Shown here: positions 25,771 through 33,881 of the stretch, piece by piece | Layout of the letters: each line of letters begins with the position of its first letter | How positions within the stretch are numbered: the stretch's first letter is position 1 | NCBI GenBank assembly: GCA_902767775.1 | Contig: CACXIP010000029.1 | Location: 1-41,009, forward strand | Direction: 5' to 3' | DNA length: 41,009 nucleotides | Origin: an uncultured Prevotellaceae bacterium | GTDB taxonomy: Bacteria > Bacteroidota > Bacteroidia > Bacteroidales > Bacteroidaceae | Notes under the pieces: model-generated | Databases searched by the model: none | What the model was told of the DNA's origin: nothing | Seen by the model: the letters and a program-made list of their open reading frames with translations, nothing else | Position numbers and translations under genes: made by a program

Positions 25771-26475
25771 ATGAAGACAGTATTAGTTACAGGTGCCAAT
25801 AAAGGCATTGGATTCGGTATCGCAAAACACCTTGGTCTCAGTGGTTGGACTATTATTATCGGAGCACGCAATCAGGAACGTGCGGAGAAAGCCATCAGTG
25901 AACTGCAGTCGTTGGGCATTGACGTGGCTGGTTGGGTAAACATAGAATTGGCTGACCTTGCTGGTATAGAAAAGGCAGCACTGGAGGTCAACGAGAAATA
26001 TCCAGAGGTGTCGTTGTTGGTGAACAACGCCGGTATCCCCGGTGATATGAGCGTCGACAGCCTACATACAGAAATCAGCGTCATCAGGGAGACTCTCGAG
26101 GTGAACTTCATCGGCACTTTCGTGCTTACCAAAGCGTTGGCTCCGCTAATCAGCAAAAATGGTGGAAGGATAATTAATGTCACCGTTCCCTCGGAAATCA
26201 GTCCCTACTGGCACCCCTTGGCCTACGTAGCCAGTAAGGCAGCACAGAATGCCATGATGGGCGTGATGGCAATAGAGTTTGAGCAACAACACACACCCGT
26301 TGAAATTTTCTCTGTCCATCCCGGTCCCACCACAACCGACCTGAACGGCAACATGAGTCTTCCAGGTTTCCACGACATAGAAACTGTAGGTCAAAAAATG
26401 GCAGAACTCATCAATGACAGCAAGTGCCATCAAGGAGAATTTCTCGAACTCTATCCGATAGTAGAAGAGGGGTGA
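25771..26475 (+). CDS. Short-chain dehydrogenase/reductase (SDR)
   Basis: NAD(P)-dependent oxidoreductase of 234 residues acting in the cytoplasm. The Rossmann motif TGANKGIG (7-14) is followed by NNAG (85-88) and the catalytic Tyr 152 and Lys 156 (YVASK), with a Ser in the preceding VPSEISPY stretch. The C-terminal HPGPTTTDL motif is typical of classical SDRs. The basic Arg of IGARN points to NADPH preference. The substrate cannot be told. It has its own promoter, is bracketed by dispersed repeats, and is separated by about 400 nt from the next operon, so it is probably monocistronic. Confidence 0.92.
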   Translation: MKTVLVTGANKGIGFGIAKHLGLSGWTIIIGARNQERAEKAISELQSLGIDVAGWVNIELADLAGIEKAALEVNEKYPEVSLLVNNAGIPGDMSVDSLHTEISVIRETLEVNFIGTFVLTKALAPLISKNGGRIINVTVPSEISPYWHPLAYVASKAAQNAMMGVMAIEFEQQHTPVEIFSVHPGPTTTDLNGNMSLPGFHDIETVGQKMAELINDSKCHQGEFLELYPIVEEG

Positions 26476-26481
26476 GAGATA

Positions 26482-26589
26482 TGAGGTTTGAGATTTAAGC
26501 TTCGCTTGATTGTCGGCTGCACCTCGGCATACTGAAAGCAAGCTTTAGTCTGCACTCGGTTTGCACGACAATTGAGGTTTGAGATTTAA
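26482..26589. repeat. 74-bp unit between 17-bp direct repeats
   Basis: TGAGGTTTGAGATTTAA occurs perfectly at 26482-26498 and 26573-26589. The unit between starts GCTTCGCTTGATTGTCGGC and ends with CGACAAT, so a 7-bp inverted repeat ATTGTCG/CGACAAT lies near its ends. It appears to be a small mobile-like repeat. The right copy of the CACAGAG repeat follows at 26604-26628. No gene is seen in 26476-26669. Confidence 0.7.
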
Positions 26590-26603
26590 ACAAAGTCTTT
26601 TTT

Positions 26604-26628
26604 CTCTGTGTCTTTGTATCTCTGTGTT
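26604..26628 (-). repeat. CACAGAG-type dispersed repeat, right copy
   Basis: Inverted partner of 25416-25440 (CTCTGTGTCTTTGTATCTCT and on), about 21 of 25 positions alike. Confidence 0.7.
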
Positions 26629-26669
26629 GAGATTGGAAATGTATGAGTTTGATGGTTTTTTAACAAATA

Positions 26670-26701
26670 TTTGGAAAATTTCAAAAAAATAGTTATTTTT
26701 G
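26670..26701 (+). promoter_or_regulatory. Bacteroidetes-type promoter of the SusC/SusD/TlpA operon
   Basis: TTTG (26670-26673), 20 nt, TATTTTTG (26694-26701): exact consensus. The ATG lies about 175 nt further on, so the operon has a long leader, which is common for SusC genes. Confidence 0.75.
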
Positions 26702-26882
26702 CATTCAGTAAACCTTAATTTAAAGATTTATGCATGCAAAAAGACACACTATTAACTACACAAATCTAATTTCATTGTTGTATTTGTAAATACTAATCCT
26801 ACCTTCTCACCTCGATGATTTCGTGGCGGAAGCCGACTGAAAGTAACGATAAAGAATCATTAATCAACCTTTATTTATATTT

Positions 26883-29800
26883 ATGAAGAAATTACATTTA
26901 AGAAAATTGCTTGTTGCCATTGCAGCACTCTTCATTTCGATAGGTGTGCAGGCACAGCAGAATGGCGTGTCAGGACAGGTTACCGACGAAAACGGAGAGC
27001 CTATAGTGGGAGCAATCGTCACGGTACCTGGCACCAAGAAGATGACCATTACCGATTCCGACGGTAAGTTCTTTCTCGAGCAAGCTACCTCCGACGACTT
27101 GGTGGAAATCTCCTACATGGGAAAGCAGACCGTTCGCAGGAAAGCAGGCACCAAACCGCTCAGCATCACCGTCATCGATGACGCCACGCTGATGGATGAG
27201 GTGGTGGTGACGGGTTATCAGACCATTTCCCGCGAGCGTGCCACAGGTGCTTTCGGCAAGGTGAGTTCCGACCACCTCTCGCAACCGACGGGCAATATTG
27301 GCGAGCGCCTCGTAGGTACTATCTCCGGTTTGGCAAGTACGACGGATGCCAACGGCGACATCACGTTCCAAATCCGTGGCCTGTCTACGCTGGTGGCTTC
27401 CAACAAGGACCCGCTGCTGATTGTCGACGGATTCCCAGTTGAGGCTTCCATCAGTTCGCTGAACCCTAACAACATTGAGAAAATAGACGTGCTGAAGGAC
27501 GCTGCCGCTGCCTCCATCTGGGGTGCCAAGGCCGCCAATGGTGTCATTGTGGTGACGACCAAGGACGGCAAGGAAGCCAGGAACGCCAAGGGCGGTGTAA
27601 AGGTGACGTTCAACAGCATGCTGAAGTTCTCGCCGAAGATTGACAACGACTACTATTCTGCCAATGCCTCCAACCAGGAGCTCATCGACTGGCAGATTTA
27701 TACGTTCCAGAACAAAGACTTCGGCAGACAGGCTCTCATCGGCGACGGCAACTCGAACAACAACCTCAGGTACAACTACAACTCCTATTCCAACCTGTAT
27801 GTCATGCTCAACGAGAATAGGTTGGGCTATGTGACCGACAGCGAGTTGCAGGCATACATCGCCAAGATTCGCACGCAGGACAACTCCGACCAGATCAAGG
27901 ACTACCTGCTGGCCAATCCCTTCACCCAGCAGTACGACCTGAACATTGCCCAGAGCAGTGAGAGGGTGCAGTCGAATTTCTCTTTGCTCTATGAGAATCA
28001 GCAGCAGTATCTCAAGGGAAACAGCAAAAACAAGTATACCTTCAATGCCAATGCGAAGGTCAACCTCTACAAGTGGTTGGACTTCAGTGTCAACGGAACT
28101 TTCCATTACAATCATCAGACCAACAACGGAGTTGCCTTCACAGGTCCTGCCTTTGAACTGTTCTTCGACGAGAATGGCAACTATACCGATGTTGTCCGCC
28201 CCTATACCAGCCGCAACGACCGCACATTCTATACACCTAACGTGCATCGCTACCTCAACTGGACAGCGTTCCCTTATCCCGACTTCGGCTACAACCCTGT
28301 GCAGGAGATGCGCGGCCGCGACTACACCACCAACACCATCAATGCCCGAATTCAGGCCGCATTGAACTTCAAGTTGGCCAAGGGTATCAGTTTCGAGACG
28401 AAGTTCCAGTATGAGATTCTCAATACCGACACCCGCAACATCGACGATGAGACCACCTTCGCCACCCGGTCGACCATCAACATCAACTCGACATCGGAGA
28501 AGAAACCCACAAGCGATGTGACTCCCAACCTGCCTCCTGGCAGCATTCTCAAACAAGACCGCAGCTATACCGATGCCTACAACTGGCGCAACCAGTTCAA
28601 CCTCAACCGCACGTTCGCCGAGCGCCATGAGGTGACGTTCATCGCCGGTACCGAAATCTCCGACCGTGTCTTCAAGACCGTCGTCAACCCACCGACTTAT
28701 GGCTACAATGACGAGACGCTTTCCGTGGGCAAGGTGACCTCGCTCACCTACAAGAACTATTTCGGCAGCAACACCACTTTCTCCAACTATGTGAACAGCT
28801 ACACCTACGAGCACGACCGCTACTTCTCTGCTTATGGCAACCTGGCCTACACGTTCGACGGGAAATACACACTGTCGGGCTCCGTTCGTACCGATGCCTC
28901 CAACCTCATCACCGATGACCCCAGCTACCGCTACGCCCCGTTCTGGAGCATCGGCGGCAAGTGGATTGCATCCAAGGAGCAGTTTGCCAAAGACTGGAAG
29001 TGGCTCAACCTGCTGGCTGTCCGCCTCACCTATGGTTTCAACGGCAACGTCGACCGCTCGACATCCATCCAGCCGGTCATCAAGTATAACACGTCGCAGG
29101 ACGTGCTGCTGCAGGACTATACAGCTACTATCAGCAGCTATGGCAATCCTACCCTGCGATGGGAGAAGACCGGGACCGTCGACTTGGGCTTCGACCTCAG
29201 TATCCTTGGCGGTAAGCTGACTGCCAAACTCGACCTCTACAACAAGAAGGGCCGCGACCTGCTTGCTACATTCAACCTGCCTGCCGTGACGGGTGCTGCC
29301 TCCAACAGAATCAACGCCGCCGAGATGACCAACCGCGGTTTTGAACTCGAGTTGGGCACCTACCAGCGCTTTGGCGAGGTCACCTGGCGTGGTGCCTTGA
29401 TGCTTTCCTACAACAAGAACACCATCGACAAGATGATTCACACCACCTATACCGGTTTCGAACTCAGCGGTCAGCAAGAGGACGACAGCGGTAAGTCGCC
29501 CGACGTGAGATACAGGGAGGGCTACAACGCCAACACCCTGTGGTCGTATGCCTATGGTGGACTCATCAATACGGGCACTGACGAGAATCCGGCATGGTAT
29601 CCGTCAGTGATGCAGGGCGACGAAAAAGTGCCGCTCATCGACAACCAGACCGAAGACTGGAGCAACTACATGGTCAACTCCGGCGTCAAAGTCGCACCTT
29701 GGAACTCCAGTTTCTCAAGCACCATCAGTTGGAGGGGCTTCGACCTGTCGTTCCTCTTCACGGGTAAGTTCGGCCACAAGTTCCGTCGCCTGATGTTCAA

Positions 29801-30200
29801 CTACGCGATGTATGCCGCCCTCCTGCCCAACAAGGATATGGCGGAGGTCCTCAGCCAGGATGGCAGCACCTACATCCCCTTTGCTGCAGAACCCTATTCC
29901 AGCTATAAGTTCGCTTCGTCATCCATCGGCTATGACATGAACTGGTGGACACGCTACAGTCGCTATATGGACTATGGTGTGGAGAGTGCCTCGCTCATAC
30001 GCTTCCAGGAACTCACGTTGGCCTACAACATTCCGCGTCAGCTCATCGAAAAGATTGGCATCGGTGGCGTAAAGGTCTACCTGAAGGGCAACAACCTCCA
30101 CACGTTCACATTTAACAAATACGACGAGGATCCGGAGTTCCCGCTCGGCACCATCCGTCCGGTTTCTTCCTTCACTTTCGGTCTCAACATCACCCTATAA
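26883..30200 (+). CDS. SusC/RagA family TonB-dependent outer-membrane transporter
   Basis: The 1,105-residue importer has a signal peptide (about 1-25, GVQAQ), a carboxypeptidase-regulatory-like domain (about 29-100, DENGEPIVGAIV), a TonB box near 105-113 (DEVVVTGYQ), a plug domain with VLKDAAAASIWGAKAANGV, and a barrel that ends with FTFGLNITL. It is the first gene of a tight operon: SusD follows after 12 nt and a thioredoxin-like protein 12 nt later. It differs clearly from the first SusC in the window, so the pairs probably serve different substrates. Confidence 0.95.
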   Translation: MKKLHLRKLLVAIAALFISIGVQAQQNGVSGQVTDENGEPIVGAIVTVPGTKKMTITDSDGKFFLEQATSDDLVEISYMGKQTVRRKAGTKPLSITVIDDATLMDEVVVTGYQTISRERATGAFGKVSSDHLSQPTGNIGERLVGTISGLASTTDANGDITFQIRGLSTLVASNKDPLLIVDGFPVEASISSLNPNNIEKIDVLKDAAAASIWGAKAANGVIVVTTKDGKEARNAKGGVKVTFNSMLKFSPKIDNDYYSANASNQELIDWQIYTFQNKDFGRQALIGDGNSNNNLRYNYNSYSNLYVMLNENRLGYVTDSELQAYIAKIRTQDNSDQIKDYLLANPFTQQYDLNIAQSSERVQSNFSLLYENQQQYLKGNSKNKYTFNANAKVNLYKWLDFSVNGTFHYNHQTNNGVAFTGPAFELFFDENGNYTDVVRPYTSRNDRTFYTPNVHRYLNWTAFPYPDFGYNPVQEMRGRDYTTNTINARIQAALNFKLAKGISFETKFQYEILNTDTRNIDDETTFATRSTININSTSEKKPTSDVTPNLPPGSILKQDRSYTDAYNWRNQFNLNRTFAERHEVTFIAGTEISDRVFKTVVNPPTYGYNDETLSVGKVTSLTYKNYFGSNTTFSNYVNSYTYEHDRYFSAYGNLAYTFDGKYTLSGSVRTDASNLITDDPSYRYAPFWSIGGKWIASKEQFAKDWKWLNLLAVRLTYGFNGNVDRSTSIQPVIKYNTSQDVLLQDYTATISSYGNPTLRWEKTGTVDLGFDLSILGGKLTAKLDLYNKKGRDLLATFNLPAVTGAASNRINAAEMTNRGFELELGTYQRFGEVTWRGALMLSYNKNTIDKMIHTTYTGFELSGQQEDDSGKSPDVRYREGYNANTLWSYAYGGLINTGTDENPAWYPSVMQGDEKVPLIDNQTEDWSNYMVNSGVKVAPWNSSFSSTISWRGFDLSFLFTGKFGHKFRRLMFNYAMYAALLPNKDMAEVLSQDGSTYIPFAAEPYSSYKFASSSIGYDMNWWTRYSRYMDYGVESASLIRFQELTLAYNIPRQLIEKIGIGGVKVYLKGNNLHTFTFNKYDEDPEFPLGTIRPVSSFTFGLNITL

Positions 30201-30212
30201 ATCATCCATATA

Positions 30213-31754
30213 ATGAAAAAGTTAGTTTATTTATCCATCATACTGCTGACGTCTGTCGCCTTCACCTCCTGCGACGACTTCCTCGATGAGAAACCATCGA
30301 AAAGCACCTCGCTCACCATCGAGACGGGTGAGCATCTCTATGCGTTGCTCAACAGCTATACCGTCTATTATTTGGAGAAGAGCCCATGGCTCATCAATGC
30401 CTCCGACGACCAGCGGTGCTCCACCGACTGGTATGACATCGCCGGTTCCAGCAACTGCCCCGGTTACATGCCTTCGTCGCTGAGCTATGCCCTGTGGGAC
30501 CCCAACCTCATTGCCAGTCAGGCAGATGAGAACTGGAAGAACGAGTATCTCAAGATTTTCTACGCCAACACCATACTTGAGAAGGCCGACGAGGTGTCAG
30601 GACTCAGCAGCCAGGAGCGCGAGGCCATCAAGCAGGAGGCACGCTTCATCCGTGCGGTCAGCTATTGGTATCTCGCCCAGGTCTACTGTCTGCCGATGGT
30701 TCCCGGCAATGAGGGCCGTCAGGGTCTTGTGCTGAAAACCTCCACCGATTTCGGTGAGTCGGTAAGCCGCAGTTCACTCAAGGCGACCTACGACTTCATC
30801 GAGGCCGACTTGCAGGAGGCGCTGAAGATTGAGACGCCGTTCAAGAAGATTGGCGGCACCAACCGCTGGAACTCAGTCCGTGCCAACAAGGCCGCCGTCA
30901 ATGGCTTCGCCGCCCGCTTCTACCTCTATCAGAACGACTATGCGAAGGCCCTCACTTATGCTGATGCCGCCCTCGCTGCCCATAACCAACTCGTCGACTA
31001 CAACACCGAGATGCGCTACATGGACACGCCGACGACCATCAATGTCAACGGCGTCGACGAGACTGTCCTTTTCCCCTATACCTACGAGGGTGGCGCCAAC
31101 AACGTCAACGAGCGTATGTTTGAATGGAAAGAGCTTACCTACTTCCGCATGCAGTACGACAACAACTGGTGGATGATGCCGAGCGACGAGTTGCTGGCTT
31201 TGTATGACAAGACCTACGACCTTCGCTTCAAGTACCATTTCGTGTCCAACTTCTCTTACATCACCAGTGTCTTCACTCCTCTTATGGGCTATGTGTACTT
31301 CTGGAAAGACAGAATCCCGTCAGGTCCAACCACCTCCGAGATGCTGCTGACAAAGGCTGAGTGCGAGGCTCGCTTGGGCAGGGTGTCTGAGGCAATGAAC
31401 ACCGTCAACAAACTGCGTGTCGCACGTATCGACAACACCGCCCCGTCGAGCGTCATTCTCCTGACTGCCTCCAACCAGGAGGACGCCGTGAAGAAGATTC
31501 TTGAGGAGCGTCGCCGCGAACTGCCCTTCGTGCGCCGATTCCAGGACATCCGCCGTCTGAACACCAACAGCGAGTCATACGATGATCCGGGTGCATTGTC
31601 GAAGACGTTCTACTCCTTCACGCAGACCAACATCGATAAGTCGGCCAAAAAGACCTACACGCTTGAGAAAGGCTCCGACAAGTATGCTTGTCCGTTGCCC
31701 GAGACCGAGTTTATCGTCAGCGACTATGTCATCGACCAGAACATCTATCAGTAA
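30213..31754 (+). CDS. SusD/RagB family nutrient-binding lipoprotein
   Basis: A 513-residue surface lipoprotein, partner of the preceding SusC. Its lipoprotein signal ends at Cys 20 (FTSC) and is followed by DDFLDEKPSK, the family's N-terminal motif. The TPR-like region includes IKQEARFIRAVSYWYLAQVY, a strong SusD signature; the C-terminal part has LTKAECEARLGRVSEAM and ILEERRRELPF, then a tail with CPLPETEF. Length is normal for the family. Confidence 0.95.
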   Translation: MKKLVYLSIILLTSVAFTSCDDFLDEKPSKSTSLTIETGEHLYALLNSYTVYYLEKSPWLINASDDQRCSTDWYDIAGSSNCPGYMPSSLSYALWDPNLIASQADENWKNEYLKIFYANTILEKADEVSGLSSQEREAIKQEARFIRAVSYWYLAQVYCLPMVPGNEGRQGLVLKTSTDFGESVSRSSLKATYDFIEADLQEALKIETPFKKIGGTNRWNSVRANKAAVNGFAARFYLYQNDYAKALTYADAALAAHNQLVDYNTEMRYMDTPTTINVNGVDETVLFPYTYEGGANNVNERMFEWKELTYFRMQYDNNWWMMPSDELLALYDKTYDLRFKYHFVSNFSYITSVFTPLMGYVYFWKDRIPSGPTTSEMLLTKAECEARLGRVSEAMNTVNKLRVARIDNTAPSSVILLTASNQEDAVKKILEERRRELPFVRRFQDIRRLNTNSESYDDPGALSKTFYSFTQTNIDKSAKKTYTLEKGSDKYACPLPETEFIVSDYVIDQNIYQ

Positions 31755-31766
31755 AATCATTCAGAT

Positions 31767-32834
31767 ATGAGAAAGAGCCTTTTGGCGCTTTGTATCGCCG
31801 CAGCGAGCGTGTCTTTTGCTCAGGGCACTTACCACATCAACGGCAAGTATACCGTCCCTGACGGTAAGGAAGTATTCCTCATCAACCTCCTGAACAAAGA
31901 CACCCTCGCCGTGACAACAGTCGGGAACAACCAGTTCTCGTTCACTGGCGAGTTGCCAGAGCCTATCTATGCCTATATGGGCAACGACCGCGAGCGGGTA
32001 CACCTCATCTTGGAGCCTGGCACAGTCGTCGTCGACCTCGATGAGCGTGTCTTGCATGGCACCCCCCTGGCTGATAGCTACACCGATTTCCACCGGCGCT
32101 TCTATCGTTTCGACGCCCTCAGGAAGGATGAGCGCAAAGCACTTACCGACATCAAGGAGTCGATACCCCTCAATGAGTTCAACGAGCAGTGGCAGCAGTT
32201 GGACGACAAATATCGTCTGTTGCAAGGGCAGCTCACTGACTCTGTCGTCAGTGCGAACACCGGCAACCTGCTCGGGGCGATGGCACTCGATGACCTGGCG
32301 CTGCGTGACACCACACTGTTCATGCGACTCTATGCCGCCATGTCGCCAAAGATGCAGGCCGTACCGTTCCTCTTTAAGGATTTCGACAACATCCGCCTGA
32401 TGAGCCGCACTGCCCCTGGCAAGATGTTCATCGACTACAAAATCAAGGGGGGCAACCTCGACGGCTCCGATGTCAGTCTGTCTGACTACGTGGGCAAGGG
32501 CAAGTATATCCTGCTCGACCATTGGGCTTCGTGGTGTGGTCCCTGCAAGGCTGAGATGCCCTACATCAAAAAGACATGGGAGGCATTTGCCGGCGACAAA
32601 TTCGACGTGGTGAGCATTGCCGTCAACGACAAGCGCGAGAAGTCCCTTCAGTCGCTCAGCCAGCTCGACATGCCCTGGCACCAAATTATCGATGCCCAGG
32701 ACATACCGACGAAGGCCTACAACATCCTTGCCATCCCACGGATTATCCTCTTTGCGCCCGATGGCACCATCCTGAAAAATGGTCTCCGCGGTGAGCAGAT
32801 ATTCACCACAGTGAGTGAGATATTGGGCCAATAG
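31767..32834 (+). CDS. TlpA/ResA-like thioredoxin with DUF4369-like N-terminus
   Basis: Exported thiol-disulfide oxidoreductase of 355 residues. It has a signal peptide (about 1-18, VSFAQ), an N-terminal beta-rich DUF4369-like domain (about 20-110), a helical linker and a thioredoxin domain (about 225-350) with the redox motif W256-C-G-P-C260 and the cis-Pro region (LAIPRIIL). In the periplasm it would reduce or isomerise disulfides. It is third in the SusC/SusD operon, an arrangement seen repeatedly in Bacteroidetes; whether it acts on the imported substrate or on the transporter is not known. A strong terminator follows. Confidence 0.92.
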   Translation: MRKSLLALCIAAASVSFAQGTYHINGKYTVPDGKEVFLINLLNKDTLAVTTVGNNQFSFTGELPEPIYAYMGNDRERVHLILEPGTVVVDLDERVLHGTPLADSYTDFHRRFYRFDALRKDERKALTDIKESIPLNEFNEQWQQLDDKYRLLQGQLTDSVVSANTGNLLGAMALDDLALRDTTLFMRLYAAMSPKMQAVPFLFKDFDNIRLMSRTAPGKMFIDYKIKGGNLDGSDVSLSDYVGKGKYILLDHWASWCGPCKAEMPYIKKTWEAFAGDKFDVVSIAVNDKREKSLQSLSQLDMPWHQIIDAQDIPTKAYNILAIPRIILFAPDGTILKNGLRGEQIFTTVSEILGQ

Positions 32835-32868
32835 AGGCACAGCATCCATCGTACGCGTAAAGTCATCC

Positions 32869-32906
32869 CCGCCCCTCAATCCACCTTGAGGGGCGGCGTC
32901 TTTTTC
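32869..32906 (+). terminator. Rho-independent terminator of the SusC/SusD/TlpA operon
   Basis: An 11-bp stem CCGCCCCTCAA/TTGAGGGGCGG (32869-32879 and 32886-32896) with a 6-nt loop and TTTTT at 32901-32905, 35 nt after the TlpA-like stop. Confidence 0.9.
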
Positions 32907-32907
32907 A

Positions 32908-32953
32908 CCACGAAAGGATGAATATTTTGGGAGTTTAGGAGTCTTGAAGTTTA
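32908..32953 (+). repeat. Second copy of the 5883-5929 repeat, opposite strand
   Basis: CCACGAAAGGATGAATATTT followed by TGGGAGTTTAGGAGTC nearly repeats the reverse complement of 5883-5929, with a few substitutions and small indels. It links this site to the nested inverted repeat at 5692-5905. Confidence 0.75.
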
Positions 32954-33209
32954 GACATTACCCCAAAAGATTGGCTTGGTGACTGATAGGGGACGAGATG
33001 ATTGCTAAGTAGAACGGCAAATATTTCCTTGTATCGAACTGTGATGAAATCTTCTACAAAACTTGTAGTACTTAATTCAGGGAAACAATGGAATCTCCTA
33101 TATCCAATTACAAAGATTAAAGATAAAACACAATTATCCCAATAAATTTTGATGGTAAATTTATTTTGGTAAAATATATAATTAATAATGTTTATTGTGA
33201 TAAAAAAAG
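32954..33209. other. Intergenic stretch without a supported gene
   Basis: The minus strand is open for about 100 codons, including a protein-like piece (FVEDFITVRYKEIFAVLLSN), but it overlaps the promoter of the next gene and begins with low-complexity A/T-rich codons. It could be the tail of a lost gene. I do not call it as a gene. Confidence 0.4.
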
Positions 33210-33217
33210 TATATTTG
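33210..33217 (+). promoter_or_regulatory. -7 element of the TIR-Nudix island
   Basis: TATATTTG matches TAnnTTTG and lies 18 nt before the ATG at 33236. No clear TTTG -33 is seen. It lies downstream of another in-frame ATG (33188), which rules that one out as the start. Confidence 0.55.
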
Positions 33218-33235
33218 CAATTCAAAAACAAAGTT

Positions 33236-33757
33236 ATGAATAATTTCTCAAAAGGCAACAATAAAGTTTTTCAAAATATTCAAAAGAGAAAACTTTATTA
33301 TCCAATTTTAAGAGAACCAGAGTATTATGAAAACCTCGAAATTGAAAGAGCGAGGGTTAAATATAGGTATGCGGCAAAAAGGTGGTTTGGTCTTAAAGGT
33401 TTCTCTTTATATGAGAATTTCTTAAAACAAGGAATAGCTGTAAGATATGTAAATGTTGATTTTTTGGAATGTGAATGCTATGCTCCTGATCCAGAATACG
33501 ATGATTGTAGTATTTATTTTATTATAACAGAAGATGAACTTGAACGTATTGTGAAAGGAAGAAGGGATTTATATGATTTTTTAACTTCTGCTGGTGTTAC
33601 TATGGTGAATTTCATCTTAATGGAAATGCCTGAAAAGTTATTTCATCTCTGTCAGTATTATGATATTATTGAATTGTTAGGGTTAGATGACGACATAGAA
33701 GCTATTCCGAGAGAAGAATTGATTTTAAAGTTTAAATGTGATAATAAAAGAAAATGA
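33236..33757 (+). CDS. Hypothetical protein upstream of the TIR-Nudix gene
   Basis: A 173-residue soluble protein from the chosen start MNNFSKGNNKVFQNIQ. The N-terminal part is strongly basic (NIQKRKLYYPILREPEYYE, then RARVKYRYAAKRW); the middle is acidic and tyrosine-rich (ECYAPDPEYDD, then YFIITEDELERIVKGRRDLY) and the C-terminus is helical with an acidic patch. I do not recognise a domain. It has no signal peptide or membrane segment. The gene is A/T-rich like the TIR gene 124 nt downstream, and no promoter or terminator is clear between them, so they may form one transcript and one system. Confidence 0.65.
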   Translation: MNNFSKGNNKVFQNIQKRKLYYPILREPEYYENLEIERARVKYRYAAKRWFGLKGFSLYENFLKQGIAVRYVNVDFLECECYAPDPEYDDCSIYFIITEDELERIVKGRRDLYDFLTSAGVTMVNFILMEMPEKLFHLCQYYDIIELLGLDDDIEAIPREELILKFKCDNKRK

Positions 33758-33881
33758 GAGTTCCTTCATAAGAATAATTTGGGTATACTAAAGCCAATTT
33801 GGTTCTGCCATTTATTAATTTTAAAATTGTAAGGATGCATCAAACTCCTTTCAATAATGTATAATAAAAAACTATAATCAT

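Noticed and set aside
25551-25802. Plus-strand frame of 83 codons before the SDR gene
   Set aside because: It contains the SDR promoter and overlaps the SDR start; A/T-driven hydrophobic composition.
26970-29477. Very long minus-strand open frame (835 codons) opposite the SusC gene
   Set aside because: It is the antisense of a high-GC-third-position SusC gene, is rich in Val, Gly and Asp-type shadow composition, and has no domain. The SusC gene on the plus strand explains the region.
32935-33261. Minus-strand frame of 108 codons
   Set aside because: It starts inside the next gene's coding sequence, covers its promoter and ends in a dispersed repeat. A lost gene tail is possible but unproven.
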